The notes under the pieces are model-generated. The model worked only from the letters and a program-made list of their open reading frames with translations, had not been told where the DNA came from and ran no database searches. Positions 19,540 to 27,984 of a DNA stretch of 64,000 bases are shown here, piece after piece (position 1 is the stretch's first letter; every line of letters begins with the position of its first letter). The stretch lies in assembly GCF_036345155.1 (NCBI RefSeq), contig NZ_CP107772.1:1302001-1366000 (forward strand), given 5' to 3'. The DNA is from Streptomyces sp. NBC_00582. Its GTDB lineage: Bacteria; Actinomycetota; Actinomycetes; Streptomycetales; Streptomycetaceae. A program made the position numbers and the translations under genes.

Positions 19540-20001
19540 TCAGCCGTCCCGGGTGTGCGCGTGCCGGAAGGCGTGGAGCCCCTGTTCCAGGGCGGTGCGC
19601 TGGGCGGGGGTCATGCCGGCGAACACGGCGGCGAGCCGCCGCACCCGTCGCTCGGTCACGTCCGTGAGGACCCGGCGCCCGTACGCCGTCAGCACGAGCT
19701 GCACCTCGCGCCGGTTGCGCGGCTGCACGGTCCGCTCCAGCAGGCCCGCGGCCTCCAGCCGGTCGCAGAGCCTGCTCGCCGTGGGCACCCCTATGCCGAG
19801 GTCCTCGGCGAGCGCCGTCACATTGAGCTCCGGTCTGCGCCGGACCGTCCTGAGCGCGAGGAGCTGCCGGGCCGGCAGCCGGGGCACGGCCTCCTCGGCC
19901 GCCGCGAGCCAGCAGGCGACCAGGGACTCCACCGCGTCGGCCATGTGCCGCGCCGCCGTCTCCCGGCCCCCTCGGTCGTCGGAGTCCCGCGCGCACTCCA
20001 C
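19540..20001 (-). CDS. MarR family transcriptional regulator (paralogue)
   Basis: A 153-residue winged-helix regulator with LNVTALAEDLGIGVPTASRLCDRLEAAG as recognition region and NRREVQLVLTAYGRRVLTD as wing. It is paralogous to the MarR at 13180, and both are on the minus strand, one at each end of the stressosome series. I prefer GTG 20001 (GGAGG 8 bases upstream) to the longer frame from 20025. It ends only 13 bp after the convergent phosphatase gene. A SigB-like element (GTGT-N15-GGGTAG) lies just upstream. Confidence 0.88.
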   Translation of the reverse strand: MECARDSDDRGGRETAARHMADAVESLVACWLAAAEEAVPRLPARQLLALRTVRRRPELNVTALAEDLGIGVPTASRLCDRLEAAGLLERTVQPRNRREVQLVLTAYGRRVLTDVTERRVRRLAAVFAGMTPAQRTALEQGLHAFRHAHTRDG

Positions 20002-20042
20002 GTCAGCAACCTCCGGCGGGCGCACTTGTCATGTACGTCGGC

Positions 20043-20085
20043 CTACCCGGAGGTACCGGGCGTACACGGCCCTTGCGCGGGGTAC
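20043..20085. promoter_or_regulatory. Back-to-back candidate SigB-type promoters
   Basis: On the plus strand GCGT (20060-20063)-N16-GGGTAC (20080-20085) fits the Streptomyces SigB consensus GNNT-N14-16-GGGTAY exactly and points to the oxidoreductase gene. On the minus strand GTGT (20067-20064)-N15-GGGTAG (20048-20043) points to the MarR gene and differs only in the last base. The two -35 elements are adjacent. An inverted repeat GCAGA-N8-TCTGC lies downstream at 20099-20116. Confidence 0.5.
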
Positions 20086-20241
20086 GACGGGAGCCTCAGC
20101 AGAAACGTTCGTCTGCATGCCTCGCCCGGCTGGCGGAACCCGTCCGGGCGCGGTGGGATCGATGGGGTGCGAAAGGCTCGCGGGAGGGCACGCGCATGAC
20201 GTCGGGCAGACCGCCTGGAGCCGCAGAAAGGGATGGACACC

Positions 20242-21609
20242 GTGACACGACCCAGGATCCTGGTGGTGGGCGCGGGCTTCGCCGGAGTGGGATGCGTTCG
20301 ACGTCTGGAACGCAGGCTCGCCGGTACGGAAGCCGAGATCACTCTGGTGACGCCGTTCGCCTACCAGCTCTATCTGCCGCTGCTGCCGCAGGTCGCCTCC
20401 GGGGTGCTGACGCCCCAGTCGATCGCCCTGTCGCTGCGCCGCAGCAAGAAGTACCGCACCCGGATCATCCCGGGCGGCGCCATCGGCGTGGACCTGAAGG
20501 CGAAGGTCTGCGTCATCCGCACCATCACCGACGAGATCGTCAACGAGCCGTACGACTACATCGTGCTGGCTCCCGGCAGTGTGACCCGCACCTTCGACAT
20601 CCCCGGGCTGACCGAGCACGCCTTCGGCATGAAGACGCTCGCCGAGGCCGCGTACATCCGTGACCACGTCATCTCCCAGCTCGACCTCGCCGACGCCAGC
20701 CACGACCCCGCCGAGCGGGCCTCCCGGCTCCAGTTCGTGGTCGTGGGCGGCGGCTACGCGGGCACCGAGACCGCCGCCTGTCTGCAGATGCTCACGCACA
20801 ACGCGGTCAGGCGCTATCCGCGGCTGGACCCGGACCTGATCAAGTGGCATCTCATCGACATCGCGCCCAAGTTGATGCCGGAGCTCGGCGACAAGCTGGG
20901 CCGCAGCGCGCAGGAGGTGCTGCGCCGGCGCGGCATCGACATCTCGCTGGGTGTGTCCATCGCGAAGGCGGGACCGGAGGAGGTCACCTTCACCGACGGC
21001 CGGGTGATCCCGACCCGCACCCTGATCTGGACGGCCGGGGTGGTGGCGAGCCCGCTGATCGCCACGCTCGGCGCCGAGACCGTGCGCGGGCGGCTCGCGG
21101 TGACCTCGCACATGAACCTGCCGGACCACGACGGGGTGTTCGCCCTCGGTGACGCCGCCGCCGTGCCGGACGAGGCGAAGGGCGACCCGGGCGCGGTCTG
21201 CCCGCCCACCGCGCAGCACGCGATGCGGCAGGGCAAGGTGGTCGCCGACAACGTCATCGCGACCCTGCGCGGGCAGTCGACGCGGCCGTACGTGCACAAG
21301 GACCTCGGTCTGGTCGTCGACCTCGGCGGCACGGACGCCGTGTCCAAGCCGCTCGGCATCGAGCTGCGGGGGCTGCCCGCGCAGGCCGTGGCGCGCGGCT
21401 ACCACTGGTCGGCGCTGCGCACGGGCGTGGCCAAGGCGCGGGTGCTGACGAACTGGACGCTGAACGCGATCGCGGGCGACGATTTCGTGCGCACCGGGTT
21501 CCAGGCGCGCCGGGCCGCCCGGCTGAAGGACTTCGAGTACACGGACAGCTATCTGACGCCCGAGCAGGTGCGGGCGCAGGTCGAGGGCTCGGGTCCCGGG
21601 TCCGGGTGA
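20242..21609 (+). CDS. NAD(P)/FAD oxidoreductase, NDH-2-like
   Basis: A 455-residue two-dinucleotide-domain flavoprotein of the type II NADH dehydrogenase group, which passes electrons from NADH to quinone at the membrane without proton pumping. FAD site: ILVVGAGFAGVGCVRRL; NAD(P) site: FVVVGGGYAGTETAA; FAD-closing motif GVFALGDAAAVP; PTAQHAMRQG is the usual C-terminal signature. GTG 20242 is chosen because GAAAGGG (20226-20232) is 9 bases upstream; ATG 20233 would touch it. A GTGA overlap couples it to the FUSC gene. Quinone specificity cannot be read from sequence. Confidence 0.87.
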   Translation: MTRPRILVVGAGFAGVGCVRRLERRLAGTEAEITLVTPFAYQLYLPLLPQVASGVLTPQSIALSLRRSKKYRTRIIPGGAIGVDLKAKVCVIRTITDEIVNEPYDYIVLAPGSVTRTFDIPGLTEHAFGMKTLAEAAYIRDHVISQLDLADASHDPAERASRLQFVVVGGGYAGTETAACLQMLTHNAVRRYPRLDPDLIKWHLIDIAPKLMPELGDKLGRSAQEVLRRRGIDISLGVSIAKAGPEEVTFTDGRVIPTRTLIWTAGVVASPLIATLGAETVRGRLAVTSHMNLPDHDGVFALGDAAAVPDEAKGDPGAVCPPTAQHAMRQGKVVADNVIATLRGQSTRPYVHKDLGLVVDLGGTDAVSKPLGIELRGLPAQAVARGYHWSALRTGVAKARVLTNWTLNAIAGDDFVRTGFQARRAARLKDFEYTDSYLTPEQVRAQVEGSGPGSG

Positions 21610-23846
21610 CGGCAGCGGGGGTGAGCGCGGCGGCCCGGTGGCGGGACCGGGTCGCCGCGTCCGACCCGGGGCTGCTGCGGCTGGCGGCGGGGCTGCGGAC
21701 GGTGGCCGCGATCTCGCTGACGCTGGCCGTGCTCTCGCTGCTGGGCGCGGACGTCCAGCATCTGGTCGCCGGGGCCATCGCGGCGATGGTCGCCACCTTC
21801 GCGATCCGCGAGAAGCAGCGGCCCCGGCAGGCGGTCACCCTGGCGCTGGGGCTCGCGGTGGCGCTCGCCTCGGTGTCGGTGGCGGCGCTGTTCGCCACCC
21901 GGCAGGTGGCCGGTGACGTCTTCTTCGTCGTGCTCATCTTCTGCGCGGTGTACGGCCGCCGGTTCGGCGACCGGGGCACCACCCTGGGGCTGGTCGGCTT
22001 CCAGGTCTACTTCCTGGCCCTGTTCGTCGGGGTCACCACCGAGAACCTGGCCGGGTTCTGCGGGGTGATCGCCCTGGCGTTCGTCTGCAGTGCCGTCGCG
22101 CGGTTCGCGCTGGTGCCGCAGACCCCGGCGGGGATCCTGGAACGGCTGCGGCAGGCGTTCCGGGCCCGGCTGGCGCAGCTCATCGACGCCCAGCTCGAGC
22201 TGCTGGACGCCGGACCGGACGAGGTGGACAGGGCGCTGGAGCACGCCCGCGAGGGCACCGCGCGGCTGCACGAGACGGCCATGATGATCCAGGGGAGGCT
22301 GGAGGAGGGCACCTCGGACGAGGCGGTGGCCCGGCTGGTGCAGCGCCGGATCGCCGACGCGGAGATCACCGCCGAGCGGCTGGGGCTGATGCTGCTGACG
22401 GCGCGCGGTACGGAGCGGGCGGACACCCTGACCCTGCATCTGCCCGGGGCACCGCTGCCCGAGGGCGGTCATCTGCCGGTGCGCGACGACGCGCTCGACA
22501 CCCTGCGCCGGGATCTGACGGCCCTGCGACTGCTCGTACGGCAGCCCGCGGCGGACGGCGCGGCCACGGCGGGGGTGCGCAACCGGCTGCTCGGCTACCG
22601 CGACGAGGAGAACCTGCCGCAGGCGTCGCCGGACGTGCAGGACGTCTTCCGGGGGCTCGGTGAGGCGGCGCGGGCGGTGCTGGGGCTGCGGATCGCGCTG
22701 GACGGGCCGCAGGACGAGTCAGGGGACAGCCTCGAGACGGCGCGCTCCCGGGAGGAGCTGGACGCGGAGGACGTGGCCATCGCCGCCGAGGAGGAGGACC
22801 AGCAGGAGGACCAGGACGAGAAGGGGCTGCGCCGGCCTACCACCCGGGCCGCGGTGCAGGTCGCGGTCGGCTCGTCGCTGGCCATGGCGGGCGGCGAGCT
22901 GCTGTCCGCGCACCGCTGGTACTGGGCGGTGCTGACCTGCTGGATCGTGTTCCTCAACACCGCGTCCACCGGGGAGATCCTGGTCAAGGGCTACCGCCGG
23001 CTGCTGGGCACCGTGCTCGGGGTCGTCGCGGGCATCCTGCTCGCGGGGATCGTCGGCCATCACACGGGGACGGCGTTCGCGGTGGTGCTGCTGTGCGTGT
23101 TCGCGATGTTCTACACCGCGCCGCTGTCGTACACGCTGATGTCGTTCTTCGTCACGGCGGCGCTGGGGGTGCTGTACACGCTGCTGCACACCTACAGCCT
23201 GTCGGTGCTGGTGCTGCGGATCGAGGAGACCGCGCTGGGGGCGGTCTGCGGGGTGGTCGCGGCGGCGCTGGTGCTGCCGGTGAGGACGGACCGGCGGACG
23301 AACGAGCTGCTGACGACCGTCCTCGACCGGCTCACCGACGTCACCTCGGACGCCGTCGACCAGCTCAGCGGCGGGCCGCCGGCCGACCTGCTGGACCGGG
23401 CCCGGGACCTGGACCGGGCGCTGGCGGATCTGCGGGCCGCCACTCAGCCGCTGACGCATCCGGTGACCCCGCTGCGGACCCGGCGGGACACCGCGCGGTA
23501 CGTGGTCGCCCTGCTGGAGACCTGCGCGTACCACGCTCGGTCGCTGGCCGCGACGGCGGAGCTGCTGCCGACGCATCCGTCGATCGCGGCGGATCCCCGG
23601 CTGCGCGGGGCCGGACGGCGGATCCTGCACAACATCGGCGCGATCGCCGCCCGGGTCGCAGGCGAGCCCACCACGGCCGAGGTGCTCACCGGGCCGAGCA
23701 TCGCCTCGCTGCTGAAGCCGGGCGGACTCGCCACCCCCCGCTACGGCCGGGTCACCGACCGGGTGCTGCGGCATCTGCAGCGGCTGGACGAGGCGGTGCT
23801 GGGGCTGGCGCGACCGCTCGGGGTGCCGGTCGCCCGGCCGGGGTGA
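21606..23846 (+). CDS. FUSC family inner-membrane protein
   Basis: A 746-residue membrane protein with two hydrophobic bundles of about six segments each (about 25-175 and 420-560), separated by a charged, partly acidic cytoplasmic region (DAEDVAIAAEEEDQQEDQDEKG). This 6+6 arrangement is typical of FUSC/aromatic-acid-exporter-like proteins (AaeB, YccS). The second bundle begins TRAAVQVAVGSSLAMAGGELLSAHRWYWAVLTCW, the family's best conserved part. It probably exports weak organic acids or amphipathic toxins; no substrate is shown. It starts at GTG 21606 overlapping the oxidoreductase stop and ends 4 bp from a convergent gene. Confidence 0.88.
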   Translation: MTAAGVSAAARWRDRVAASDPGLLRLAAGLRTVAAISLTLAVLSLLGADVQHLVAGAIAAMVATFAIREKQRPRQAVTLALGLAVALASVSVAALFATRQVAGDVFFVVLIFCAVYGRRFGDRGTTLGLVGFQVYFLALFVGVTTENLAGFCGVIALAFVCSAVARFALVPQTPAGILERLRQAFRARLAQLIDAQLELLDAGPDEVDRALEHAREGTARLHETAMMIQGRLEEGTSDEAVARLVQRRIADAEITAERLGLMLLTARGTERADTLTLHLPGAPLPEGGHLPVRDDALDTLRRDLTALRLLVRQPAADGAATAGVRNRLLGYRDEENLPQASPDVQDVFRGLGEAARAVLGLRIALDGPQDESGDSLETARSREELDAEDVAIAAEEEDQQEDQDEKGLRRPTTRAAVQVAVGSSLAMAGGELLSAHRWYWAVLTCWIVFLNTASTGEILVKGYRRLLGTVLGVVAGILLAGIVGHHTGTAFAVVLLCVFAMFYTAPLSYTLMSFFVTAALGVLYTLLHTYSLSVLVLRIEETALGAVCGVVAAALVLPVRTDRRTNELLTTVLDRLTDVTSDAVDQLSGGPPADLLDRARDLDRALADLRAATQPLTHPVTPLRTRRDTARYVVALLETCAYHARSLAATAELLPTHPSIAADPRLRGAGRRILHNIGAIAARVAGEPTTAEVLTGPSIASLLKPGGLATPRYGRVTDRVLRHLQRLDEAVLGLARPLGVPVARPG

Positions 23847-23850
23847 CCGG

Positions 23851-24282
23851 TCAGAAGTCGGTGGGCAGGTCGCTCACGGCGGCGATGCCGCGCAGTTCCT
23901 CGGTGTCGTGCTGCCGCTGCCGGATGCAGCCGGCGATCTCGGCGAGACGGACCGGATCCTCGGCGGTGGCCGCGTCGGTGACCACCCGGACCGGGCCGGT
24001 GCCGTCCACGTGGATCTCGACGAGCTGGTTGTCCAGCCGGCCGGTGAGGGCGGTGGCGATGACCAGCGCGGCCTCGTCGCGGATCTCGGGGGGCAGCTCG
24101 TCGCCGTCGTCCGGGTCCAGGGCGAAGTCGAGACTCTCCGGTGGTTGTTCGTCCAGGGCGCGCAACGCCGGGGCGACGATCCTCATCAGCAGTCGGTAGT
24201 CCTCGTCGTCCATGCGGAGGCGCAGGAGGTCGAGGTACATGTCGACGGGCCGTGCGTCCGGCGGGAACTCGGATTCGTTCAT
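23851..24282 (-). CDS. Hypothetical acidic protein
   Basis: A 143-residue soluble acidic protein that I do not recognise. It has helical segments (MYLDLLRLRMDDEDYRLLMRIVAPALRAL) followed by a mixed region and no Cys. It is the downstream partner of the DUF1206 gene (28 bp gap, same strand) and ends 4 bp from the FUSC stop. The coding call rests on codon bias and position. Confidence 0.65.
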   Translation of the reverse strand: MNESEFPPDARPVDMYLDLLRLRMDDEDYRLLMRIVAPALRALDEQPPESLDFALDPDDGDELPPEIRDEAALVIATALTGRLDNQLVEIHVDGTGPVRVVTDAATAEDPVRLAEIAGCIRQRQHDTEELRGIAAVSDLPTDF

Positions 24283-24310
24283 GTGTCCCGGGTTCCCCGG
24301 CCTCCGGGCC

Positions 24311-25147
24311 TCAGACCCTGCGCCAGCGGGCCATCGCGAAGGAGAACAGTCCGAACAGGACGAGACCGGCCGCGACACCGGCCAGCAGCCCCGGTCCGGC
24401 GGGCGTGTGGGCGAACGAGCGGAGCGTGTCGTCGAGCCCCTTGGCGTGCTCGGGGTCGTAGTCGAGGGCGGCGTGGACGGCGGAGGCGCCGACGCCGGCG
24501 AACACCAGGCCGCGGGCCGCTCCCCCGCCCACGCCGGTGACGTCCACCAGCCGCCGGGTGCGCGGGGACATCGCGCCCAGCCGCATCTTCTCGTGGTAGG
24601 CCCGGGTGACGGCACGGCCGCCGATCCACACACCGGCCACGATGATCCCGGCCCCCGCGGCGCCCACGAGCCACTGCCCCGCCGACACCTGGAGCAGCCG
24701 GGCGGTGACGTCCCTGGACTGCCGGTCGCTGGAGCCGCCGCCGCTGCCCGAGCCGGCGGCGAGCGCCAGCACGGAGGAGGCCACGAAGGAGTAGAACCCG
24801 CACCGGGCGAGGGCGAGCAGCCGTTTCCCGGCGCTGCGTCCGTCGGGCCCGGCCGCACCGAAGACCGCCTCGGAGAGCCGCCACAGGGCCATCCCGGCCA
24901 GTCCGACCCCCAGCGCCCACAGCAGCACGGCGCCGAAGGGCTGCCGCGCCATCTCGCCGAGGGCGCCCTGCCGGTCGGCCTGCCGCCCGGACCGCCCGAA
25001 GGCGATCCGCAGGGCGAGCACCCCGACGAGCAGATAGATCACACCGCGTGCGGTGAAGCCGGCTCGCGCGGCCCCCTTCACCACGGATCCGCGTGCGGCC
25101 CGCTCGGCCTCGGCTCTGCCGTCGCGCATCAGCGCGCCTGCGTTCAT
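24311..25147 (-). CDS. DUF1206 membrane protein
   Basis: A 278-residue integral membrane protein with three repeats of a two-helix unit (starting near residues 25, 110 and 200), as in DUF1206. The first unit contains ARAGFTARGVIYLLVGVLALRIA and the third VGGGAARGLVFAGVGASAVHAALDYDP. A Gly/Ser loop (AAGSGSGGGSSDRQ) separates units. The function is unknown; in actinobacteria the family often lies near stress-response genes, as here. ATG 25147 is used; an internal ATG (MRDGRAEAE) is possible. Confidence 0.85.
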   Translation of the reverse strand: MNAGALMRDGRAEAERAARGSVVKGAARAGFTARGVIYLLVGVLALRIAFGRSGRQADRQGALGEMARQPFGAVLLWALGVGLAGMALWRLSEAVFGAAGPDGRSAGKRLLALARCGFYSFVASSVLALAAGSGSGGGSSDRQSRDVTARLLQVSAGQWLVGAAGAGIIVAGVWIGGRAVTRAYHEKMRLGAMSPRTRRLVDVTGVGGGAARGLVFAGVGASAVHAALDYDPEHAKGLDDTLRSFAHTPAGPGLLAGVAAGLVLFGLFSFAMARWRRV

Positions 25148-25230
25148 CCGTCCTCCCCTGGTTGTCGTTGGTCCGGCTGCCCCGTCGGGCGCCGGACACA
25201 CCCGGCCGCGGGTGAGGCGGCCCTCGGCGC

Positions 25231-26097
25231 TCAGCCGCTCCCGAGCCGGGCCGCCCGCTGGGTGCGGCCCAGGGCGTGCAGGTATTCCAGGGCGTCGAGC
25301 AGGACCGTGCGCTCGTGCCAGGCCAGCCAGCGCCCCGCCTCGGCGCCCAACGCGCCGAGTGCCCTGAGCTGGGGGGTGCGCAGGACGTCCAGCGGGCGGT
25401 CGACGTGGGCCGAGACCATGCCGACGCACACCCCGGACCGCGCGGTCAGGGGCACGCTGTGGCAGGCCCTGCTGCCGGCGGCGAGGATCGCCTCGCGGGC
25501 GGGCTCGGTGAACACCGGGTCGCTCTCCACGTCCCGCACGGTCACCTGGGCGACGTCGCGGGCGGCCTTGGCGCAGGAGGTGCCCTCCTCCCCGACGTAC
25601 GCGAAGAAGTCGAGGAAGTCCTCCGTCAGCCCGGTGTGCCGCTCGATGCGCAGCTGTCCGCTCACCCGGTCGACGGTCTGCACATTGCCCATGTCGGTGC
25701 CGACCACGTCGAGCGTCCGGTCCAGCACGGCGCCCAGCACCGCGCCCCGGCTGCGGCCGCCCGACGGTACCTGCTCCATGCAGTCGAGCGGCGGCTCGGG
25801 CCGGCGCACCCGCTGCGGGAACCACAGCACCGTCCGAGCGTCCGGCCGGGGCGTGGTGACCACGGCCCCGGCCAGGGTGCGCATCTTGACGTTGTACCGC
25901 TGCGAGGCGCGCCGCAGGAGCGCGAACGCGCCGTCCGCGTCGGGCAGGACATAGCGTTCCTGGAGCATGCCCTGGGCCTGCGAGATGAGCGGGTGGGTGC
26001 GGATCCGGGCGCGCAGATCGCGGACCTCGGCGCGCAGCCGGAGCACCTCCCGGCGCTCGGGGTCCTCGTCCGCCGTCCCTGCTGCGGCCGCGGTCAT
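25231..26097 (-). CDS. ANTAR-GAF regulatory protein
   Basis: A 288-residue protein with an N-terminal coiled-coil leading into an ANTAR-type RNA-binding domain (ISQAQGMLQERYVLPDADGAFALLRRASQRYNVKMRTLAGAVV, about 38-85) and a C-terminal GAF domain (about 115-265). ANTAR proteins generally prevent transcription termination by binding two-hexaloop hairpins. The more frequent order is GAF then ANTAR, so this arrangement is inverted. The ligand is unknown. Neighbours are DUF5133 and the sigma factor upstream and DUF1206 downstream, all on the minus strand. Confidence 0.83.
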   Translation of the reverse strand: MTAAAAGTADEDPERREVLRLRAEVRDLRARIRTHPLISQAQGMLQERYVLPDADGAFALLRRASQRYNVKMRTLAGAVVTTPRPDARTVLWFPQRVRRPEPPLDCMEQVPSGGRSRGAVLGAVLDRTLDVVGTDMGNVQTVDRVSGQLRIERHTGLTEDFLDFFAYVGEEGTSCAKAARDVAQVTVRDVESDPVFTEPAREAILAAGSRACHSVPLTARSGVCVGMVSAHVDRPLDVLRTPQLRALGALGAEAGRWLAWHERTVLLDALEYLHALGRTQRAARLGSG

Positions 26098-26167
26098 GGG
26101 ATCTCCGTCCGGTCGGCGTCGTACGACCGCCGACGCGCGGTCGCTCCGGCACGCCTGCCCGGGACCC

Positions 26168-26410
26168 TCACGCGTACACGTGCGGATCCTCGTCCGGACG
26201 CGGGGATTCCGTCGCGGCCGAGGTCTCGGCCGCGGTGAGCCAGTCCTTGGCCGTCCGCAGGGCGAAACCCACGTCCCGTGTCCCGGTGGAGACGCACAGG
26301 GTGTACGCGAGATCCTGCGCGCGGGCCCGCGCCGCGGGGCCGCCGGGTGCGGTGAGCGCCTCGTACTCCTCGACGAGCAGGCGCAGCACGGCGGGATGGG
26401 GTCTCAGCAT
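26168..26410 (-). CDS. DUF5133 family protein
   Basis: An 80-residue protein with the DUF5133 opening MLRPHPAVLRLLVEEYEAL and the LAYTLCVSTGTRDVGFALRTAKDWL core. No activity is established. ATG 26410 has GGAGAGG upstream on the minus strand. It is 54 bp downstream of the sigma factor gene and may be cotranscribed with it. Confidence 0.85.
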   Translation of the reverse strand: MLRPHPAVLRLLVEEYEALTAPGGPAARARAQDLAYTLCVSTGTRDVGFALRTAKDWLTAAETSAATESPRPDEDPHVYA

Positions 26411-26464
26411 CAGCGGGGTCCTCTCCTTCTGCTTCGTGTGTCGGTGTGTCGCCGTCGGGGCCGT

Positions 26465-27304
26465 TCAGGCGCCGCCGTCGGTGCGGTGTCCCAGGGCCTC
26501 CGCGCGGACCCGCTCGCAGCTGCGGCTGATGAGGCGGGAGACGTGCATCTGGGAGATGCCCAGCCGGTCGGCGATCCGGCTCTGGGTCATGTCCTCGAAG
26601 AAGCGCATGTAGAGGATGGCGCGTTCGCGTTCGGGCAGGCTGCGCAGGCCCTGCTTGGCGGACTCGCGGTCGATGACGGTGTCGTACGAGACGTCCGGGC
26701 CGCCCAGGGTGTCGGCGAGGCTGTATCCCTCGTCGTCGGTGCGGAGTTCGGCGTCCAGCGAGAGGGTGCTGAAGCTCTCCAGGGCCTCCAGACCGGCGCC
26801 GACCTCCTCCTCGGTCAGGCCCGTGTGGGCGGCGAGGTCGGCGACCGAGGGCTCGGGGGAGCCCGGGCTCTGGGTGAGTTCGCGGCGGGCGATCCGTACC
26901 TTGTTGCGCAGTTCCTGGACCCGGCGGGGGACGCGCAGCGCCCACATCCGGTCGCGGAAGTGCCGCTTGATCTCACCGGTGATGGTGGGCACGGCGTAGC
27001 TCTCGAAGGCGCCGCGCTCCGGGTCGAAACGGTCGACGGCCTTCACCAGGCCGAGTGCGGCCACCTGCCGCAGGTCCTCGACGGCCTCGCCGCGGTCGCG
27101 GAACCGGCCGGCGATGCGGTGGGCCATGGGCAGCCAGGCGGTGACGATCCTGTCGCGCACGGCGTCCCGTTCGGGCCCCTCCTCCAGCGTGGTCAGCCGC
27201 TCGAACAGCCGGGCGGTGTCGGGGGCGTCGTCGTGGGACCTGCGGGTCCGCGTCGCGGAGTGGGCGGATACTGCGGGACGGCTGGTCGACGTGTCGATGA
27301 GCAT
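26465..27304 (-). CDS. RNA polymerase sigma factor, SigB/SigF family
   Basis: A 279-residue group 3 sigma factor of the SigB/F/G/M kind. Region 2 is seen in DLRQVAALGLVKAVDRFDPERGAFESYAVPTITGEIKRHFRD, region 3 in PRRVQELRNKVRIARREL..AHTGLTEEEV, and region 4 in LPERERAILYMRFFEDMTQSRIADRLGISQMHVSRLISR. The N-terminal 30 residues are variable and Ser/Thr/Arg-rich. ATG 27304 is chosen (CAGGAG upstream on the minus strand); the long upstream frame is not coding. The anti-sigma ATPase gene at 27532 lies just upstream in the same orientation and is its likely regulator. By memory of the S. coelicolor map it could correspond to SigM, but this is not proven. Confidence 0.93.
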   Translation of the reverse strand: MLIDTSTSRPAVSAHSATRTRRSHDDAPDTARLFERLTTLEEGPERDAVRDRIVTAWLPMAHRIAGRFRDRGEAVEDLRQVAALGLVKAVDRFDPERGAFESYAVPTITGEIKRHFRDRMWALRVPRRVQELRNKVRIARRELTQSPGSPEPSVADLAAHTGLTEEEVGAGLEALESFSTLSLDAELRTDDEGYSLADTLGGPDVSYDTVIDRESAKQGLRSLPERERAILYMRFFEDMTQSRIADRLGISQMHVSRLISRSCERVRAEALGHRTDGGA

Positions 27305-27439
27305 GCGGAATCGGCTCCTGATCGGTCGTCTCGGGGATAGACCTGGGGAGGGCCGCCGCCGTCCGGGGCAGAAGAAGCGCCCCGGAGCGGACACACCACT
27401 CCCGTCGGCGCGCCTCCGGTCCGAAGCACGAACCTCCGC

Positions 27440-27464
27440 CTGCCCTGCCACCGGAGGACCAAAC
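27440..27464 (-). promoter_or_regulatory. Candidate SigB-type promoter for the sigma gene
   Basis: On the minus strand GTTTG (27464-27460)-N14-GGGCAG (27445-27440) resembles the SigB consensus with C for T in the -10. It lies about 135 bp upstream of the sigma start and would allow autoregulation or control by a sister sigma factor. Confidence 0.3.
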
Positions 27465-27531
27465 CCGCTCGGGGTTCGGCATTGCGGCCCGTCGGCCGGG
27501 ATCGCGCGACCCGGCCCGTGGAGAGAGATCT

Positions 27532-27984
27532 TCAGAACACGGGGACGACGGCGGTGATGCGCTTGCCCCCGCAGGGCATGTCGGACACCCGTACGTCCCG
27601 GGCCAGCCGGCACACGATCGGCCAGCCCCGGCCGTGGACCCGGGTGCGTCCCTGCTCGTCCAGCGGGTCGACGGCCACCGGCATCCGGTCGCTGCGGTCG
27701 CTGACGGAGACCCGCACGGACCGCCCGTCGAGGTCCACGTCGAACGCGGTGACCCCGCCGCCGTGCAGGATGGCGTTGGTGGTGAGTTCCGACGCGACGA
27801 GCAGCGCGTCGGAGAGGGCCGCCTCGTCGTACGGACAGCCGCCGCCCGCGCACCGCCCGGTCACCGCCCGTCGGACGGCCCGTCGGACGTCGGCGGGCCG
27901 GCAGGGGCCCGCCCCGGCACATGGCCCGGTGCCGTCCGGTGCGTCGTGTACGTCCGCGGGGTCGGTCGAGTCGTTGACACGCAT
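27532..27984 (-). CDS. Anti-sigma-type ATP-binding protein
   Basis: A 150-residue GHKL ATPase of the RsbW-like class. N-box ALLVASELTTNAILHGGG; second box VSDRSDRMPVA; G-box-like VHGRGWPIVCRLARDV, in which the usual Gly-rich loop is shortened. A Cys-containing stretch near the N-terminus (GPCAGAGPCRP..GRCAGGGC) is unusual and could be redox-sensitive. ATG 27984 has GAAAGG directly upstream; longer starts are possible. It precedes the sigma factor gene on the same strand (227 bp apart) and is the natural candidate for its anti-sigma factor. Confidence 0.82.
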   Translation of the reverse strand: MRVNDSTDPADVHDAPDGTGPCAGAGPCRPADVRRAVRRAVTGRCAGGGCPYDEAALSDALLVASELTTNAILHGGGVTAFDVDLDGRSVRVSVSDRSDRMPVAVDPLDEQGRTRVHGRGWPIVCRLARDVRVSDMPCGGKRITAVVPVF

